A stretch of DNA of 64,000 nt from Hemerocallis citrina. Its lineage: Eukaryota > Streptophyta > Magnoliopsida > Asparagales > Asphodelaceae. Below, in pieces: positions 1 to 9,734 of the stretch. A program made the position numbers and the translations under genes. The notes beneath the pieces are model-generated. The model did not search any database. It was not told the DNA's origin and saw only the letters and a list, made by a program, of their open reading frames with translations. The stretch is from NCBI GenBank assembly GCA_017893485.1, contig CM030365.1:29906289-29970288 (forward strand), given 5' to 3'. Each line of letters starts with the position of its first letter. Within the stretch, counting starts at the first letter, position 1.

Positions 1-139
1 TGTTTTGCAGGATTTTCAAATGCGGAGTATGCCAAAATGCCAAAAAATTTGACTTTTGTAGGGTTAATTGCCAGAAAAAAGTTCAGTATGGTTAACTGCC
101 AAACCACCAAACTTGAGTATGGTTATCTGAAATTTATCC

Positions 140-421
140 TTATGTAATTGTACCTGTACTCTCACCCTTTTTCCATTTGTAGCTTTTGTTACATGTTTTA
201 CAAATCTTATGATCTATGCTCAAATTCTTTTCGTTTGGGATAAAATCATAAAATTTGTGGACTTCACTAGTTTTGCCTCGATGTTTTGTACTAGAAGTGG
301 GTTGTGCAAGTTCAGTGTCATGTGTTTGTGTGTCACTAGCTAGCATTTCATGTTGTCTGTCGGGATCATAATCGTGTGGAAGAACACTTTCATAATCTAT
401 AATAATGTTATGATTATATTC
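140..421 (-). pseudogene. hAT transposase N-terminal fragment (BED-like zinc finger)
   Basis: On the minus strand this encodes an acidic leader followed by KICKTCNKSYKWKKG and STGTIT, the first half of a BED zinc finger (CxxC, aromatic, basic stretch, TGT-hydrophobic-T). The downstream His pair is not visible because the frame meets TAA at 140. The reading frame continues upstream across the LTR insertion into 7267-7290, with a frameshift near 7290. BED fingers bind DNA at hAT transposon ends. The protein is clearly not functional here. No catalytic DDE or hATC region is in the window. Confidence 0.55.
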
Positions 422-939
422 TGTCACGCCCCGCTTCCCAAAAGAGAATACGGAATACGAATACGTGACTAAGCTCAGCGAATGATTTTCATTATCCATA
501 AGCTGTCAGGATCTTTACAACATTTCACAAGAATAATCAGAGTCGGAAGCAAGAAAAGTCAACCACGCATGCATATATGAATCAAAATACCAACAAGAAT
601 TTACTTGAAACAAAATATATTAATCACAAATAAACAAGATCTGAATAAGTCAATAATCCTGGGTCACATTGCCCAATACAAATAATCATCCAAGTAGCAA
701 AATATAATTATTCAAAATACGCAACAGGAAAATAAATAAAGCAAGAACTTCAGCATCTAGAATCTCATATCACCTACTCCATCGGCCGCTGATCTCCATA
801 ATCTGCAATTTAATAAATTGCAGGAAGAGGAAAAAAGAAAACAAAACACCCGTCAATACAAGTTACGGGCCGCTTGTAGTGTAGGACAAATACAGGAAAA
901 AGGGTAAGCTAATAACATGGAATAAGCATGATAACAAAT

Positions 940-1145
940 TAGAATAACTAGCATGGTAAGATGAACAAGTGCAAGTGGCATATATCAAGTGTTAAGTGAA
1001 CAAGTATTATATAAACAAGTATCAAGTAACGAGTGTCAAGAATCAAGGATCATGTAAAGAAGTATCAAGTGTCAAGTAAACAAGGATCTAGTGTTAGAAT
1101 CAAGTATCAAGTATCAAGTATCAAGTATCAAGTGATTATGTTCAA
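940..1145. repeat. Degenerate short tandem repeat (CAAGT/ATCAAG motifs) in LTR A
   Basis: Many near-repeats of AAGTATCAAGT and AAGTGTCAAGT fill this stretch. The same slot in copy B (16240-16450) and copy C (34190-34480) also holds short repeats, with different motifs. Non-coding. Confidence 0.7.
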
Positions 1146-1582
1146 GTCTTGTATTATTACTATCTAGGTAACACTTTATGTGTAGAATCCCGTATTTTCA
1201 AATATTATTTTAATTATTTGAAAATAAATTTAAATGATTTTCTGAGAATTTAATTGATATTTTCTAAAAGATTTATCTTTTGTACACGTGCAAAACACGT
1301 GCAAACGACTTTTGAGATGTTTGAAAAAAATTAAGTTTTCCTTATGAAAAACCATTATTTATTATTTGAGAATTATTTAGTATTTTTCCAGATTTTTCTG
1401 AAATTAATTGTGCATATTTGCAATTTTTGAGAAAAGAAGGATTTATTTGCAAAATTGACTTTTTAAAGGGCTAAAATGCAAAATTGGCATTCTGGATGTT
1501 TTAAACAGTTTTGGTTAAGATTTAGAAGTATATTTTCTATTAAATCCTAATTTAAATGAATTTTAGATGAATTTCCAAGAGT

Positions 1583-1586
<4 letters not shown>

Positions 1587-1636
<50 letters not shown>
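1587..1636. repeat. (AT)n microsatellite
   Basis: About 24 TA dinucleotides in an uninterrupted run inside the nested solo LTR, upstream of its TATA box. Confidence 0.95.
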
Positions 1637-1638
<2 letters not shown>

Positions 1639-1701
1639 AATTGCATTTTGAAGGGATTATTTTGTAAATATAGTCCTAAACCCTAATACTTGATCCCGGC
1701 C

Positions 1702-1708
1702 TATATAA
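1702..1708 (+). promoter_or_regulatory. TATA box of the nested solo LTR
   Basis: TATATAA in the context GGCCTATATAAGAGAG, about 520 bp from the LTR start. This is the classic spacing and context of a plant LTR core promoter. Confidence 0.65.
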
Positions 1709-2332
1709 GAGAGTTTGCAGCCGTCATTCGCTGCACAACTCAGATCTTATTATATTCTCATTCTTTTGGTGATTGAGGAAGAAGCTTTTGGATCTAGCAA
1801 AGGAAGGCTTTTGTGGATTCTTCTTGATTCTAAAAAGTGAGTGATATAGACTTGTTTTGTTTATGTGTATGATTGCATGTTGTTTTGTTTGATATTTTCG
1901 TATCTTGTATGAAATCGACGCCATGGTTGTATTTGTGATATACATGTGAAATCCATGAAAGATTAGTAGATCTCGATTGACAATTCTTGATTGCTTGAAA
2001 CATGTTGAAGTTTGATTTATGATTATTGAAGATAAGAAATTGGATGGAGGAATCTCTGGACCTTGTTATTACGAATTGGATCAGATTTGAGTTGAGGAAG
2101 GGATTTGGTATTGTGATAAACTCCAGTATTGAGTATTGATTACAGACCTAATTTGTGAGATCTGTAGGCCGACAGTCGACTGGGACTATGTATCAGTCGA
2201 CTGGTACGACCCCAGCTGCTGTATCTTTAGTTTTTCTCGAAAATCCGTTCTGGACAGTCGACTTAGACCCTTCTCAGTCGACTGGTACACTTAGAATTTA
2301 TTTTTCAAAGTTATCGTAGAATTTCTCTCGGG

Positions 2333-2665
2333 TAAGTCGACTTATGTTTTTATAAGTCGACTTATGTTCTTATAAGTCGACTTATGTCCCCTTTTAAGTC
2401 GACTTATGTTTTGATAAGTCTACTTATGATCTTTATAAGTCATCTTATACTTTTGATAAGTCTACTTATGATCTTTATAAGTCATTTTATATTTTTGATA
2501 AGTCTACTTATGATCTTTATAAGTCATCTTATACTTTTGATAAGTCTACTTATGAGTTTTATAAGTCATCTTATGTTTTGATAACTCTACTTATGATCTT
2601 TATAAGTCATCTTATATTGTTGATAAGTCAACTTATGTTTTTATAAGTCATCTTATACTGTTAGC
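2333..2665. repeat. 21-bp / 42-bp tandem array with GTCGAC palindromes
   Basis: The unit TAAGTCGACTTATGTTTTTA repeats at about 21 bp. Further right, two diverged monomers form a 42-bp unit (GATAAGTCTACTTATGATC starts near 2413, 2455, 2497, 2539, 2580 and 2622). The apparent 65-codon ORF at 2384-2581 is a by-product of the array. CAGTCGACTG-type palindromes also occur outside it, near 2170, 2200, 2256, 2275, 2780, 2805, 3411 and 3431. Confidence 0.85.
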
Positions 2666-2850
2666 ACTTGGAACGTTTCTTGAGAATTGTTGATAATTGT
2701 CTCGGGTAAGTCGACTGATGGTTTTCTTGAGTTGACTTACTGCACTTGTTATAATCTTGGATATTGGTTCTCGGGGCAGTCGACTTACTATAACATAAGT
2801 CGACTGGTTATGATGAGTTTTCGTGATCTTGAGGGTTCTTGTTATCTTTA

Positions 2851-3290
2851 GTTGTTTGTAGATGGATATGTTCGTCGGTGTCATGGCATGCCGGGTTCGT
2901 ATTCGATCTATACCTTCTTAGTTTGTTTGTAGATGGATATGTTCGTCGGTGTCATGGCATGCCGGGTTCGTATTCGATCTATACCTTCTTAGTTTGTTTG
3001 TAGATGGATATGTTCGTCGGTGTCATGGCATGCCGGGTTCGTATTCGATCTATAGCTTCTTAGTTTGTTTGTAGATGGATATGTTCGTCGGTGTCATGGC
3101 ATGCCGGGTTCGTATTCGATCTATACCTTCTTAGTTTGTTTGTAGATGGATATGTTCGTCGGTGTCATGGCATGCCGGGTTCGTATTCGATCTATACCTT
3201 CTTAGTTGTTTGTAGATGGATATGTTCGTCGGTGTCGTGGCATACCGGGTTCGTATTCGATCTATACCTTATCTTTAGTTTTGTAGATGG
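2851..3290. repeat. 71-bp tandem array, about six copies
   Basis: GATGGATATGTTCGTCGG starts at 2861, 2932, 3003, 3074, 3145 and 3215, and a degenerate copy starts at 3286. That is a 70-71 bp period with almost identical monomers containing GCATGCCGGGTTCG. The high similarity implies recent expansion inside the solo LTR. There are no spacers, so it is not a CRISPR array. Short ORFs across it are repeat artefacts. Confidence 0.95.
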
Positions 3291-4078
3291 ATATATTGCT
3301 ATCCGATCTATGATATTATTGGTGATCGATTGTTGGACATACATTGTGGCATTGGGATTTATTGATAATTGGGCATATACTGAGATGTGAGGATTTTTGT
3401 TGGCTCAGATCAGTCGACTGGTTCATTATACAGTCGACTGCACCGAGCAGTTGAGCTGCACTATTTTTGAGGATGAATGATTGATGGATACTTGATCGTT
3501 GGTATTGTTTCTCGACTTGGTTCTTGCATGTACTGGCCTATCGTTCTTATTTCAGATTACATGTTCAGCTATTGTATTTTTGTTCAGTACATGTTGGTTG
3601 AGAATTTATGTTTATTTGTTATTTATGTTTGTTGTTTATATCACTCACACCATTTATGGCTGACCCCGTAGTTTTGGGGGTTAGGGTTCAACTCTAGCCT
3701 CACATGTTGCAGGTTGCTTAGAATTGGAGGCTTGGATGCTTGGGTTAGCTATAGAGATTATGAGTATTATAATAGAGCCTTGTGTAAATTGTTGTAAGAA
3801 GAGTTTTGTAAAAGGAATTGTTGTAATTTAAAGTGTTTGTATTTCCGCTGCAATGTTAAAGATTATTGTAATAAAGATTTGGAATAAAATGATTTGAGTT
3901 TTTGGCTATGTATGTTGTTACATTGAAGTGGATCGCTGGGAAAGTGCCACGTATTTTCTAAAGTTTCGTATTTAGAAATTCGGGGCGCTACATTATGCGT
4001 CCATCCTTTTACCACATGGTTGCTACATTCAAACAATTTCGCTTTAAATTTCATAGTGGATCATAGAGGGCAGTATAT

Positions 4079-4320
4079 TCAGGGACAAGCTCTCAAGTAA
4101 TCAAGCTCCAAATACCAAATATCAAGCTCCAAGTAACCAAATATCAAGCTTTGTGTCAAGAGTGCAAGTGTCAAGTAATCACGTGTCAAGCTCCAAATAA
4201 CCAAATAACAAGCTTCAAATAACCAAATAACAAGCTCCAAATAACCAAATAACAAGATCCAAACAAGCTCCACATAACCAAATATCAAGCTCCAAATAAC
4301 CAAATAGGATCTATGAATCC
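4079..4320. repeat. Minisatellite (CAAGCTCCAAATAACCAAAT) in LTR A
   Basis: Imperfect repeats of about 20-28 bp follow the conserved LTR text near 4060. Copy B has a different minisatellite in exactly this slot (16570-16800), and copy C has duplicated text there (33890-34060). The minus-strand 90-codon ORF is a repeat artefact. Confidence 0.8.
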
Positions 4321-5989
4321 TCTTCCGAGTACATGTTTCTGTATTTTCCACTGTTAGATCTTTCCCTTTAAACCCCGACTTAGTTTCTTATTATTATTAT
4401 CAAACAGGCATGTGCGTGTACAAAATATGGCAAGAATAATATGGCATGAACATGTAACAGGTTCAGGTTGGAGGATAAACATGTACAGGTGAAAGACAAC
4501 ACATAAAATGTTAGGACAACAAGAATTCTAGTTCAGGACAGCAAGACAGTACTGTACCAAATCTGAGATTTCTGTTGCCACGGACATAAAAATCTGGATC
4601 CGTCGAAGAATCTGGAAAATAGATTCTCGTCCGAATCTAGAAAATATATATAAGTCATATGGTATTTCACAAAAGTAAGTCTCAAAACAAGTTTGTATCC
4701 AGAAAATAGGTTCAACCAGAAATCAGAAGTTTGTATTCAAGAACAGGAAAACAGCATAAAAGCTTACTAATTAATTCCAAGAAAAATCTAGGGTATTCCC
4801 TAGTATGTTTAGTAACAGAAAATAAAGTTCCATAATTTTCCAATATAGATAGAATAGTCAAGTAAAATCAGAAAGTAGCAAGATATAGTAGTTTTGCAAA
4901 TCTGGAATCACAAACACTGCAGTACTAAAACAGCAATATCTCACAAAATACAAATCGAAATCCATATCCATCAAAAGGGTGATAAACTAGATTCAGTAGG
5001 CTATAATTCATCTTCACAAAGTTTTTATAGACAGCAAACAGAATCAGGTCGAAATTATGTATCTTTACTTAACAGTAAGAAAATTCTGCATATACAGTAG
5101 TTGTTTGCAAGTATAGAATAGTGTATAAAAGTTATCAATTAAATCCACAAAAATTAGGGGTTATTCCCAATCAAGTCTAGTTGTAACCAGAAAAATATTG
5201 GATCAAAATATTATCTTTAACATTAGTAGGAAAATAATTTATCATACATAATTCATATAAAAATTGGATCTGGAATTTTTAAACACATCTGTAGTAAAAT
5301 AGTCATAACTCGCAACTCATAAATCGAAACTAAGATCTATTAGAAAATCTGGAAAGTAGATAGAATTCTCTATAATTCATATTCACAAAATATTTTCATG
5401 TACTGACCTTAATAGGGTCAAAATACTGATAAAAAATGGGGAATCGACAAAACAGAAAATACCCTTCATGCACAAAATCAACTAGTTCACATGAAACTCA
5501 TCCAAAATATAACCAAACACGAAATATGTTGTACTAGATGTCCAAGCAACATGGTATTGAGTATTTTACAAGTCCACGACGAGTCTACTACGAATAACAC
5601 AACCGAGCACACGATATCATATGAACAACATGCATGCATACAACAAGAAGTGGTCATCCCTAGATTATTTCATGTCATGTGTGTCATGTGGCAACTACGG
5701 GAGGGTCAACACAATAGAGACAAGATCAACAAGGGGTTCACACACAAGATTTGTCTCTAGAACAAATCTACACTACATGCGGTATTTAGGACTTGTATTA
5801 CACAAATAAAAGAATACAAGTTACTTGCCTTAGAGACGACGACGGAAACAATCACAAAAGCATGAATAACGGGAACGGATTCCCAGACACGAACACAATG
5901 AACGAACGAGAACACGAGAACACGAACACACGAATGAAGAACGCCCAACTACACGAACCAAATGAGAACACTCGCACACCCACACAACC
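4321..5989. other. Unique-looking body of LTR A, no gene seen
   Basis: AT-rich sequence collinear with copy B (to about 17164) and with the reverse complement of copy C. It holds no coding signal, RNA gene or mobile insert that I can recognise. Confidence 0.6.
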
Positions 5990-6640
5990 CAACACAACAC
6001 AATCATACCCGCACATTAAGAGAGCGAGAGAGAGACAGCTGCGGGCTATTTTTGTCTGTCTGTCGCGAGGGGAAAACAAAAAACAAAGTGCAGTGCTGTT
6101 GCTGTCTGTGGACAGCTCCAAGAACAGTCACTAGGGAACAGTGCTGCCACTGCGAGATGACGCTGAAGAGGCTACCGCGAGAGGGAGAGGAAACCAAGGC
6201 GTCAGGAGCACAGAGAGAGAGATGGACGAGAGAGCACAAGCGAGGGGACGGCACACTGGGAACCCAGGCGGTGCTGAAGATTAGTACAGGCTGTCGTTGC
6301 TGCAGTCCGATGCTGACTACACGAAGGGAGAATGGAGGACGGCTGGCACAACGTGGGCATGCACGATGGATGGTGCAGTCGCTGGGGCTGTGTTGCTGCT
6401 GGCTGCGTCGCGAGGCAGGGCACGCACAGGGACGGGAAGGAGGGGCTGTCGCGGCACTGCGTTGAGCTGCTACCGTGGTCGGCAGAGGGAGCACGGGGGT
6501 TGCGAGGGCGGAGCAATGGCTCGGGACTTGGGTGCAGATGAGGCGAGGCTGAGGGGTAAGGATGAAGACGATGCAGGAGGACGGGGACACAGGGAGGCGG
6601 CTGAGGTTGGGTTTCACGGTTGAAGAGGGAGAGAGGAGAC
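5990..6640 (-). other. GC-rich segment downstream of the LTR A TATA box
   Basis: A compact GC-rich block inside an otherwise AT-rich LTR, just downstream of the TATA box in LTR orientation. It has long open frames on both strands (204 codons on the minus strand at 6003-6617), as expected from composition with few stops. The equivalent block in copy C (31680-32260) has similar composition and Ser/Pro-rich frames but not the same peptide, so I do not call a gene. It is probably the transcribed leader of the LTR. Confidence 0.5.
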
Positions 6641-6692
6641 AGGAGTAGGGGAGAGCAGCTAGGGTAGAAGAAGCGGCTGAAAGGGTGTGTGG

Positions 6693-6702
6693 GTATATAT
6701 AG
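6693..6702 (-). promoter_or_regulatory. TATA box of LTR copy A
   Basis: CTATATATAC on the minus strand, about 565 bp inside the 5' end of the LTR. Copy C has CTATATATAAC at the equivalent place (31693). Conservation between two copies with different tandem repeats supports a real U3 promoter element. Confidence 0.6.
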
Positions 6703-6714
6703 GAGAGTAGGTAT

Positions 6715-7185
6715 ATTAGGGTTAGGTGGTTAGTTGGGTTTCGGGTATGCGGGGTATAATGGGTTATAGGGTTAAACGGGTCTGGGTAGTTATTGGGTTA
6801 GGGGTTTAAAGGGGCTAATAGGTAGGGGGTTTTATATTAGGTATTGGAGTTAGTTGGATTATTGGGTTTCAAATGGGTATATAGATAACAAATGGGTTAA
6901 AGGGTAGAATCCAATAGGGGAAAGGGAAAAATATATAAATAAAAGACATGATTTTTAATATAAAATCAACAGGTAATAACAATAAAAATAATAATACTAA
7001 TAGTAGTAAAATAACAATAATAATAATAATAGCAGAAACAATAATAATGATAATAATAACAAGAATAATAGGGTTAGTATTACAATATAAAAATTCATTG
7101 GAAAAAAAAAATAGCTACATTTAAAACTATTGATCATAAATAGACTTTAATAGGAGATCCAAAAACAAATTTTAATAAAAAGAGT
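6715..7185. repeat. Degenerate GGGTT-rich and (AAT)n tracts at the LTR A 5' end
   Basis: 6715-6910 is dominated by GGGTTA/GGGTT-like words without a fixed 7-bp period. 6960-7075 is (AAT/ATA)n-like low-complexity DNA. Copy C has the equivalent CCC/AAACCC-rich stretch at 31380-31640. These are U3 low-complexity tracts, not telomere repeats. Confidence 0.6.
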
Positions 7186-7288
7186 TTAAGAGCGGAAAAA
7201 TAATTTACAAAAATCAAAAATCTGAAAATACACAGAAAATACGTATTTGGGGAAACAGGGGTTACATATTCAGTCTCCAATTGTGGGA

Positions 7289-7363
7289 TTATTGAAGGCC
7301 TACGAGATAACTAGTGGAATCTTGTCCACTTTGGCTACGGCCGCTACCTCGTGATCGTGACAT
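7289..7363 (-). pseudogene. Probable start of the hAT transposase reading frame
   Basis: A minus-strand ATG at 7363-7361 opens a 24-codon frame (MSRSRGSGRSQSGQ...), rich in Ser/Arg/Gly as many hAT N-termini are, and stops at 7289. Shifting frame just before the stop enters the frame that continues at 421 into the zinc-finger fragment, so a small indel probably broke one ORF. Upstream (7364-7522, continuing at 13758-14130) is an AT-rich leader without a convincing ORF. The start choice is an inference. Confidence 0.35.
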
Positions 7364-7522
7364 GATAAATGTAGTGTTGTAGTAGTGTATATGAAAAAAA
7401 TAAAAAAACAATATAGGAAGATTGAGAGAGTTGAGGTGGTAGTAATGTATGTGAAAATAAAATCTAAAATACGATAATAGAGATGAGAGAGTTGAAAGTG
7501 TAGCAGAAAAACAACAAACAAG

Positions 7523-7835
7523 CACTACAAGGAATTTGACATATAGTGACAGCAAAAATCCGTGGGTAAAGGGCGAAAAACCGTAGGTATAGCCCGTAAA
7601 ACCTATACCAACGGACATATTTTTCCGTCGTTTTTAATTAGCTATGCCCACGGTAAAATGCCGTCACTATAGCCTATAGCGACGGTTTTTTCACCCGTTG
7701 GTATAGGTATCGGTGTTATACCCACGGTTTCGTATCCGTTGGTATAGGTTTTAAAGACACCTTTTGCTTTCCTATACCCACGGTTGAAACTCCATTGCTA
7801 TAGGTTTTAGCAATGGTTTTCGCATCTAATTATTT
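7523..7835. repeat. Left terminal inverted repeat and subterminal repeats of the CACTA element
   Basis: After CACTACAAG come many direct and inverted copies of a short motif (TATACCCACGG, CCGTTGGTATAGG, AGCGACGG). These are the usual transposase-binding subterminal repeats of CACTA elements. The terminal pair matches the right end over about 23 bp with a few mismatches. Confidence 0.85.
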
Positions 7836-8134
7836 GAATATATACCCATCGCTCTATACACAATTTTTTCTTATTAATTACGCTTATGATAATTTAATAT
7901 TTTCTTTTATAATATTAATTCAATTATAAACCAAATACACAATGAAATAAATACATGTGTTTATGAAACAAAATTAAATAAAATTAAACTACAATCATAT
8001 TAAAAATTAATGAAGTATTACAAAATATTACAAGCATGTCAAATTCAAATTACAAAAATTATTTAAATAACATAAATTTACTCTTCTCATAAATCCCAGT
8101 AGAGGACATGTTTACTCTTCTCATAACATAAATT

Positions 8135-8311
8135 TTATGCTGATGGATTACTACCAGGTGCAGGTGTATTCGCGTACTTCCAGGTGTAAGATTCTCTGAC
8201 ACCAAAGGATCTAGTTCCAGCCGCATTTTGAGAAGACACTGCATCCGAAATTTTTTTCAAGTCCTCGCTTGTTAGCTTCACTTCCAAAGAGCCGATGTTG
8301 TCATTCAAGTT
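8135..8311 (-). pseudogene. Captured 3' exon of an aldo-keto reductase
   Basis: The minus strand reads NLNDNIGSLEVKLTSEDLKK, then an Ala/Val-rich stretch, then YTWKYANTPAPGS and a TAA at 8137-8135. This is the C-terminal end of plant NADPH aldo-keto reductases of the PCNT115/perakine-reductase type (family pattern NIGSL-VKLT-EDL...ANTP). The (beta/alpha)8 catalytic Asp-Tyr-Lys-His residues lie upstream and are absent. The fragment abuts the ALG6-like exon directly, with no intron between, and in a different reading frame. The family call comes from motif recognition. The exact parent gene is not identified. Confidence 0.7.
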
Positions 8312-8614
8312 CTGGAGGCTTCAGAATCACTTATATGATATGAAGCACGACTGAGAAGAACATCAGTAAGAGCATTAATGCTTTCCTGCCAGCGGATAAT
8401 TTGTTTTCTTTTTTGTCACGTCTTCCATGGGGCGAGTAGAATATAAGACTGAAGAGAGCAAGAAGAGCCATGTATTGCAAGAGTAACCGATCGCATGAAA
8501 GCAGAGGGTACATCGATAGAAGACCATAATACACTGACCAAACAAAAAGGAGAGGTTCCTGGCTTGCTAGAAGGCTTGCAGGGAGAAGTGGCAGTAGAAT
8601 CGACTTCTCATGAA
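8312..8614 (-). pseudogene. ALG6-like fragment: Captured ALG6-like exon (dolichyl-P-glucose glucosyltransferase), distal
   Basis: A minus-strand acceptor (GACAG at 8619-8615) is followed by VHEKSILLPLLPASLLASQE, the hallmark HEKSILL motif of ALG6/ALG8 ER glucosyltransferases. Hydrophobic membrane segments follow, ending LHII-stop-VILKPPE. The stop TAA at 8333-8331 sits where the family has Tyr. ALG6 adds the first glucose to Man9GlcNAc2-PP-dolichol in the ER membrane. With the upstream exon, phase is preserved (CAA G / TT CAT GAG gives Q-V-H-E). The exon then runs straight into the aldo-keto reductase fragment at about 8311. Confidence 0.85.
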
Positions 8615-8729
8615 CTGTCTCATATTCCAATTTTAATTTTAAAAATATTAGAATTCATGCATCTAGTGAAGAGATCATTAGAATAAAATTTTATATTGCA
8701 AAACTAACAAAAAAAAAGGTGAAATATAC

Positions 8730-8982
8730 CTTGGTAAGAGAACAAGTAGAAGGAAAATGAGCTATTCAGCAGAGCGTAAAGGAAACCATTATTGCTTGGA
8801 GCCTTTATCTGTTGAACGAGGGAGGGAAGAAAGGCTGAAGCAGTGGCAATCAAACTCATAACCTTTAAAGAAGGTATAGAAAATAGTTTCTTCCATTTTA
8901 TAACAACCGAGGTACTACACCAAAAGTTGGCAACATAATCCTCAGATATCCCTCTTTCAAAAGGAGCTAACCGAGAAAGTAC
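8730..8982 (-). pseudogene. ALG6-like fragment: Captured ALG6-like exon, middle
   Basis: The minus strand has acceptor TGCAG at 8987-8983 and donor GTATAT from 8729. It encodes VLSRLAPFERGISEDYVANF, then WCSTSVVIKWKKLF, membrane helices and SSFSFYLFSYQ. The R-L-x-P-x-x-R-G-x-x-E-D-x-VANxWC signature is diagnostic of the ALG6/ALG8 family. Both splice sites are intact and the frame is open throughout. Intron to the next exon is about 115 bp (8615-8729). Confidence 0.88.
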
Positions 8983-9228
8983 CTGCATTAAATTCATATA
9001 ATGCAACAATTGTCAATATGAGGAAAAAGTTTGGAATTGCAACAACTTGCATATCATAAAAGAATAATACAGTTGTTCATGAATACTTGTATTAGTTATT
9101 GCAGACAAGGATCACACTCTTAATTTTCAATCGAAAGTAGTTTAAACAGCATGCATTGTTAACTTGGGGGGAGAGTTAATTTTGAACTATTTATCAAACA
9201 AAAAAGAAAAAAGAATTATCTCCTTAAC

Positions 9229-9284
9229 TGCATCAAGAGAATAGAGATAGGGCCACCAAACAATTGCAAATGTAGCCAAGACGA
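9229..9284 (-). pseudogene. ALG6-like fragment: Captured ALG6-like exon, proximal and partial
   Basis: After a TGTAG acceptor (9289-9285) the minus strand reads VLATFAIVWWPYLYSLDA and then a GTTAAG donor. The W-W/L-P-Y/F loop followed directly by VLSRLAPFERG in the next exon is the ALG6 order. No longer upstream part of ALG6 is recognisable, so capture seems to begin around here. The short exon length and a weak donor make the boundaries less certain than for the two downstream exons. Confidence 0.65.
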
Positions 9285-9485
9285 CTACATTTTATAAACC
9301 CAAAAGAGAAAAATAAAGATTACGTAATAGGAACTCTGGGAGAGTTTGTAAGGTACGTGACTGTAGTAAGGATAATGATTTGAAGGCATACGCTATAGAG
9401 GAGGAACTTCCCTCACCATAGTTGACCAAGAAGCAAGAACAATTGAAAAACAGAGAATCAAAGCAAATAAGAAGAATGAGTATAC

Positions 9486-9564
9486 CTCCATAAATGATCC
9501 TAGTTGATGCAGCAACTTGATCACTCACATGTTTTTCAAGCCACTTCCTCAAACCAGCATGAAC
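9486..9564 (-). pseudogene. TPI-like fragment: Captured triosephosphate isomerase exon
   Basis: The minus strand has an acceptor AAG before 9564 and donor GTATA after 9486. It encodes VHAGLRKWLEKHVSDQVAAS followed by TRIIYGG. STRIIYGGS is the phosphate-binding region of triosephosphate isomerase, and VH-x-x-LRKWL precedes it in plant TPI. The donor splits the Gly codon, consistent with an intron after IIYGG. Only this 79-nt exon was found. The catalytic Lys, His and Glu exons are absent. The fragment lies immediately upstream of the ALG6-like exons in the same orientation. Confidence 0.85.
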
Positions 9565-9734
9565 CTTCAAAGCAGAACATACACAATAACACAAAGAAAA
9601 GTCAGTTGCATGACTAATACTTCATTGTGTTCTATTTCTGTGATGCACGCAGCTTATGTCCATGAAGTTTATGGAACTCTCAAAATTATAGTTAGAGCTC
9701 ATATCAACAATCTAAAGTACTGCAGAGGCAGCTA

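Larger units (their letters stand above)
1181..3992 (+). mobile_element. Nested solo LTR (2.8 kb) with tandem arrays
   Basis: Begins TGTAGAATCCCG at 1181 and ends GGGGCGCTACA at 3992, with the duplication TTATG at 1176-1180 and 3993-3997. The empty site is seen in copies B and C of the host LTR, where sequence equivalent to both flanks is continuous (ACTTTATGTGTCCATCC in the reverse complement of copy C). The TATA box reads on plus (1702-1708) and AATAAA-like signals lie near 3868-3890, giving plus orientation. No PBS, PPT or pol is present. Confidence 0.88.
422..7266 (-). mobile_element. Solo LTR of a large-LTR retrotransposon (family A, copy A)
   Basis: The insertion starts TGTCACGCCCCGCTTCCC at 422 and ends GGGGTTACA at 7266, flanked by the 5-bp duplication TATTC (417-421 and 7267-7271). 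Removing the nested 2.8 kb insertion at 1181-3992 leaves about 4.0 kb. That matches copy C (30994-34910, 3.9 kb) along its length in reverse orientation, so both are single LTRs rather than full elements. Orientation is minus: a TATA box reads on the minus strand at 6693-6702, and GGGGCGTGACA is the 3' LTR end. No primer-binding site or polypurine tract is present. No coding region is convincing. Confidence 0.85.

Noticed and set aside
2384..2581. ORF of 65 codons with repeated hydrophobic segments (possible membrane peptide)
   Set aside because: It is the translation of a 42-bp tandem array and carries no start context or conservation.
2855..3290. Regular 71-bp repeats as a possible CRISPR array
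   Set aside because: The repeats are contiguous without unique spacers, lie in a plant solo LTR and have no cas genes nearby.
3091..3390. 99-codon ORF with repeated cysteines
   Set aside because: A product of the 71-bp array. Other frames are equally open.
4079..4351. 90-codon hydrophobic minus-strand ORF (repeated IFGYLEL)
   Set aside because: Translation of the CAAGCTCCAAATAACC minisatellite.
5793..6134. 113-codon Asn/Arg-rich plus-strand ORF
   Set aside because: It runs antisense to the LTR, has low complexity and no counterpart in copy C.
6003..6617. 204-codon Ser/Pro/Cys-rich ORF in LTR A
   Set aside because: It lies in a GC-rich block with open frames on both strands, and the equivalent block in copy C does not conserve the peptide.
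6715..6900. Interstitial telomere-like GGGTTA-rich tract
   Set aside because: No fixed TTTAGGG heptamer. Words vary in length and the tract is a conserved part of the LTR U3.
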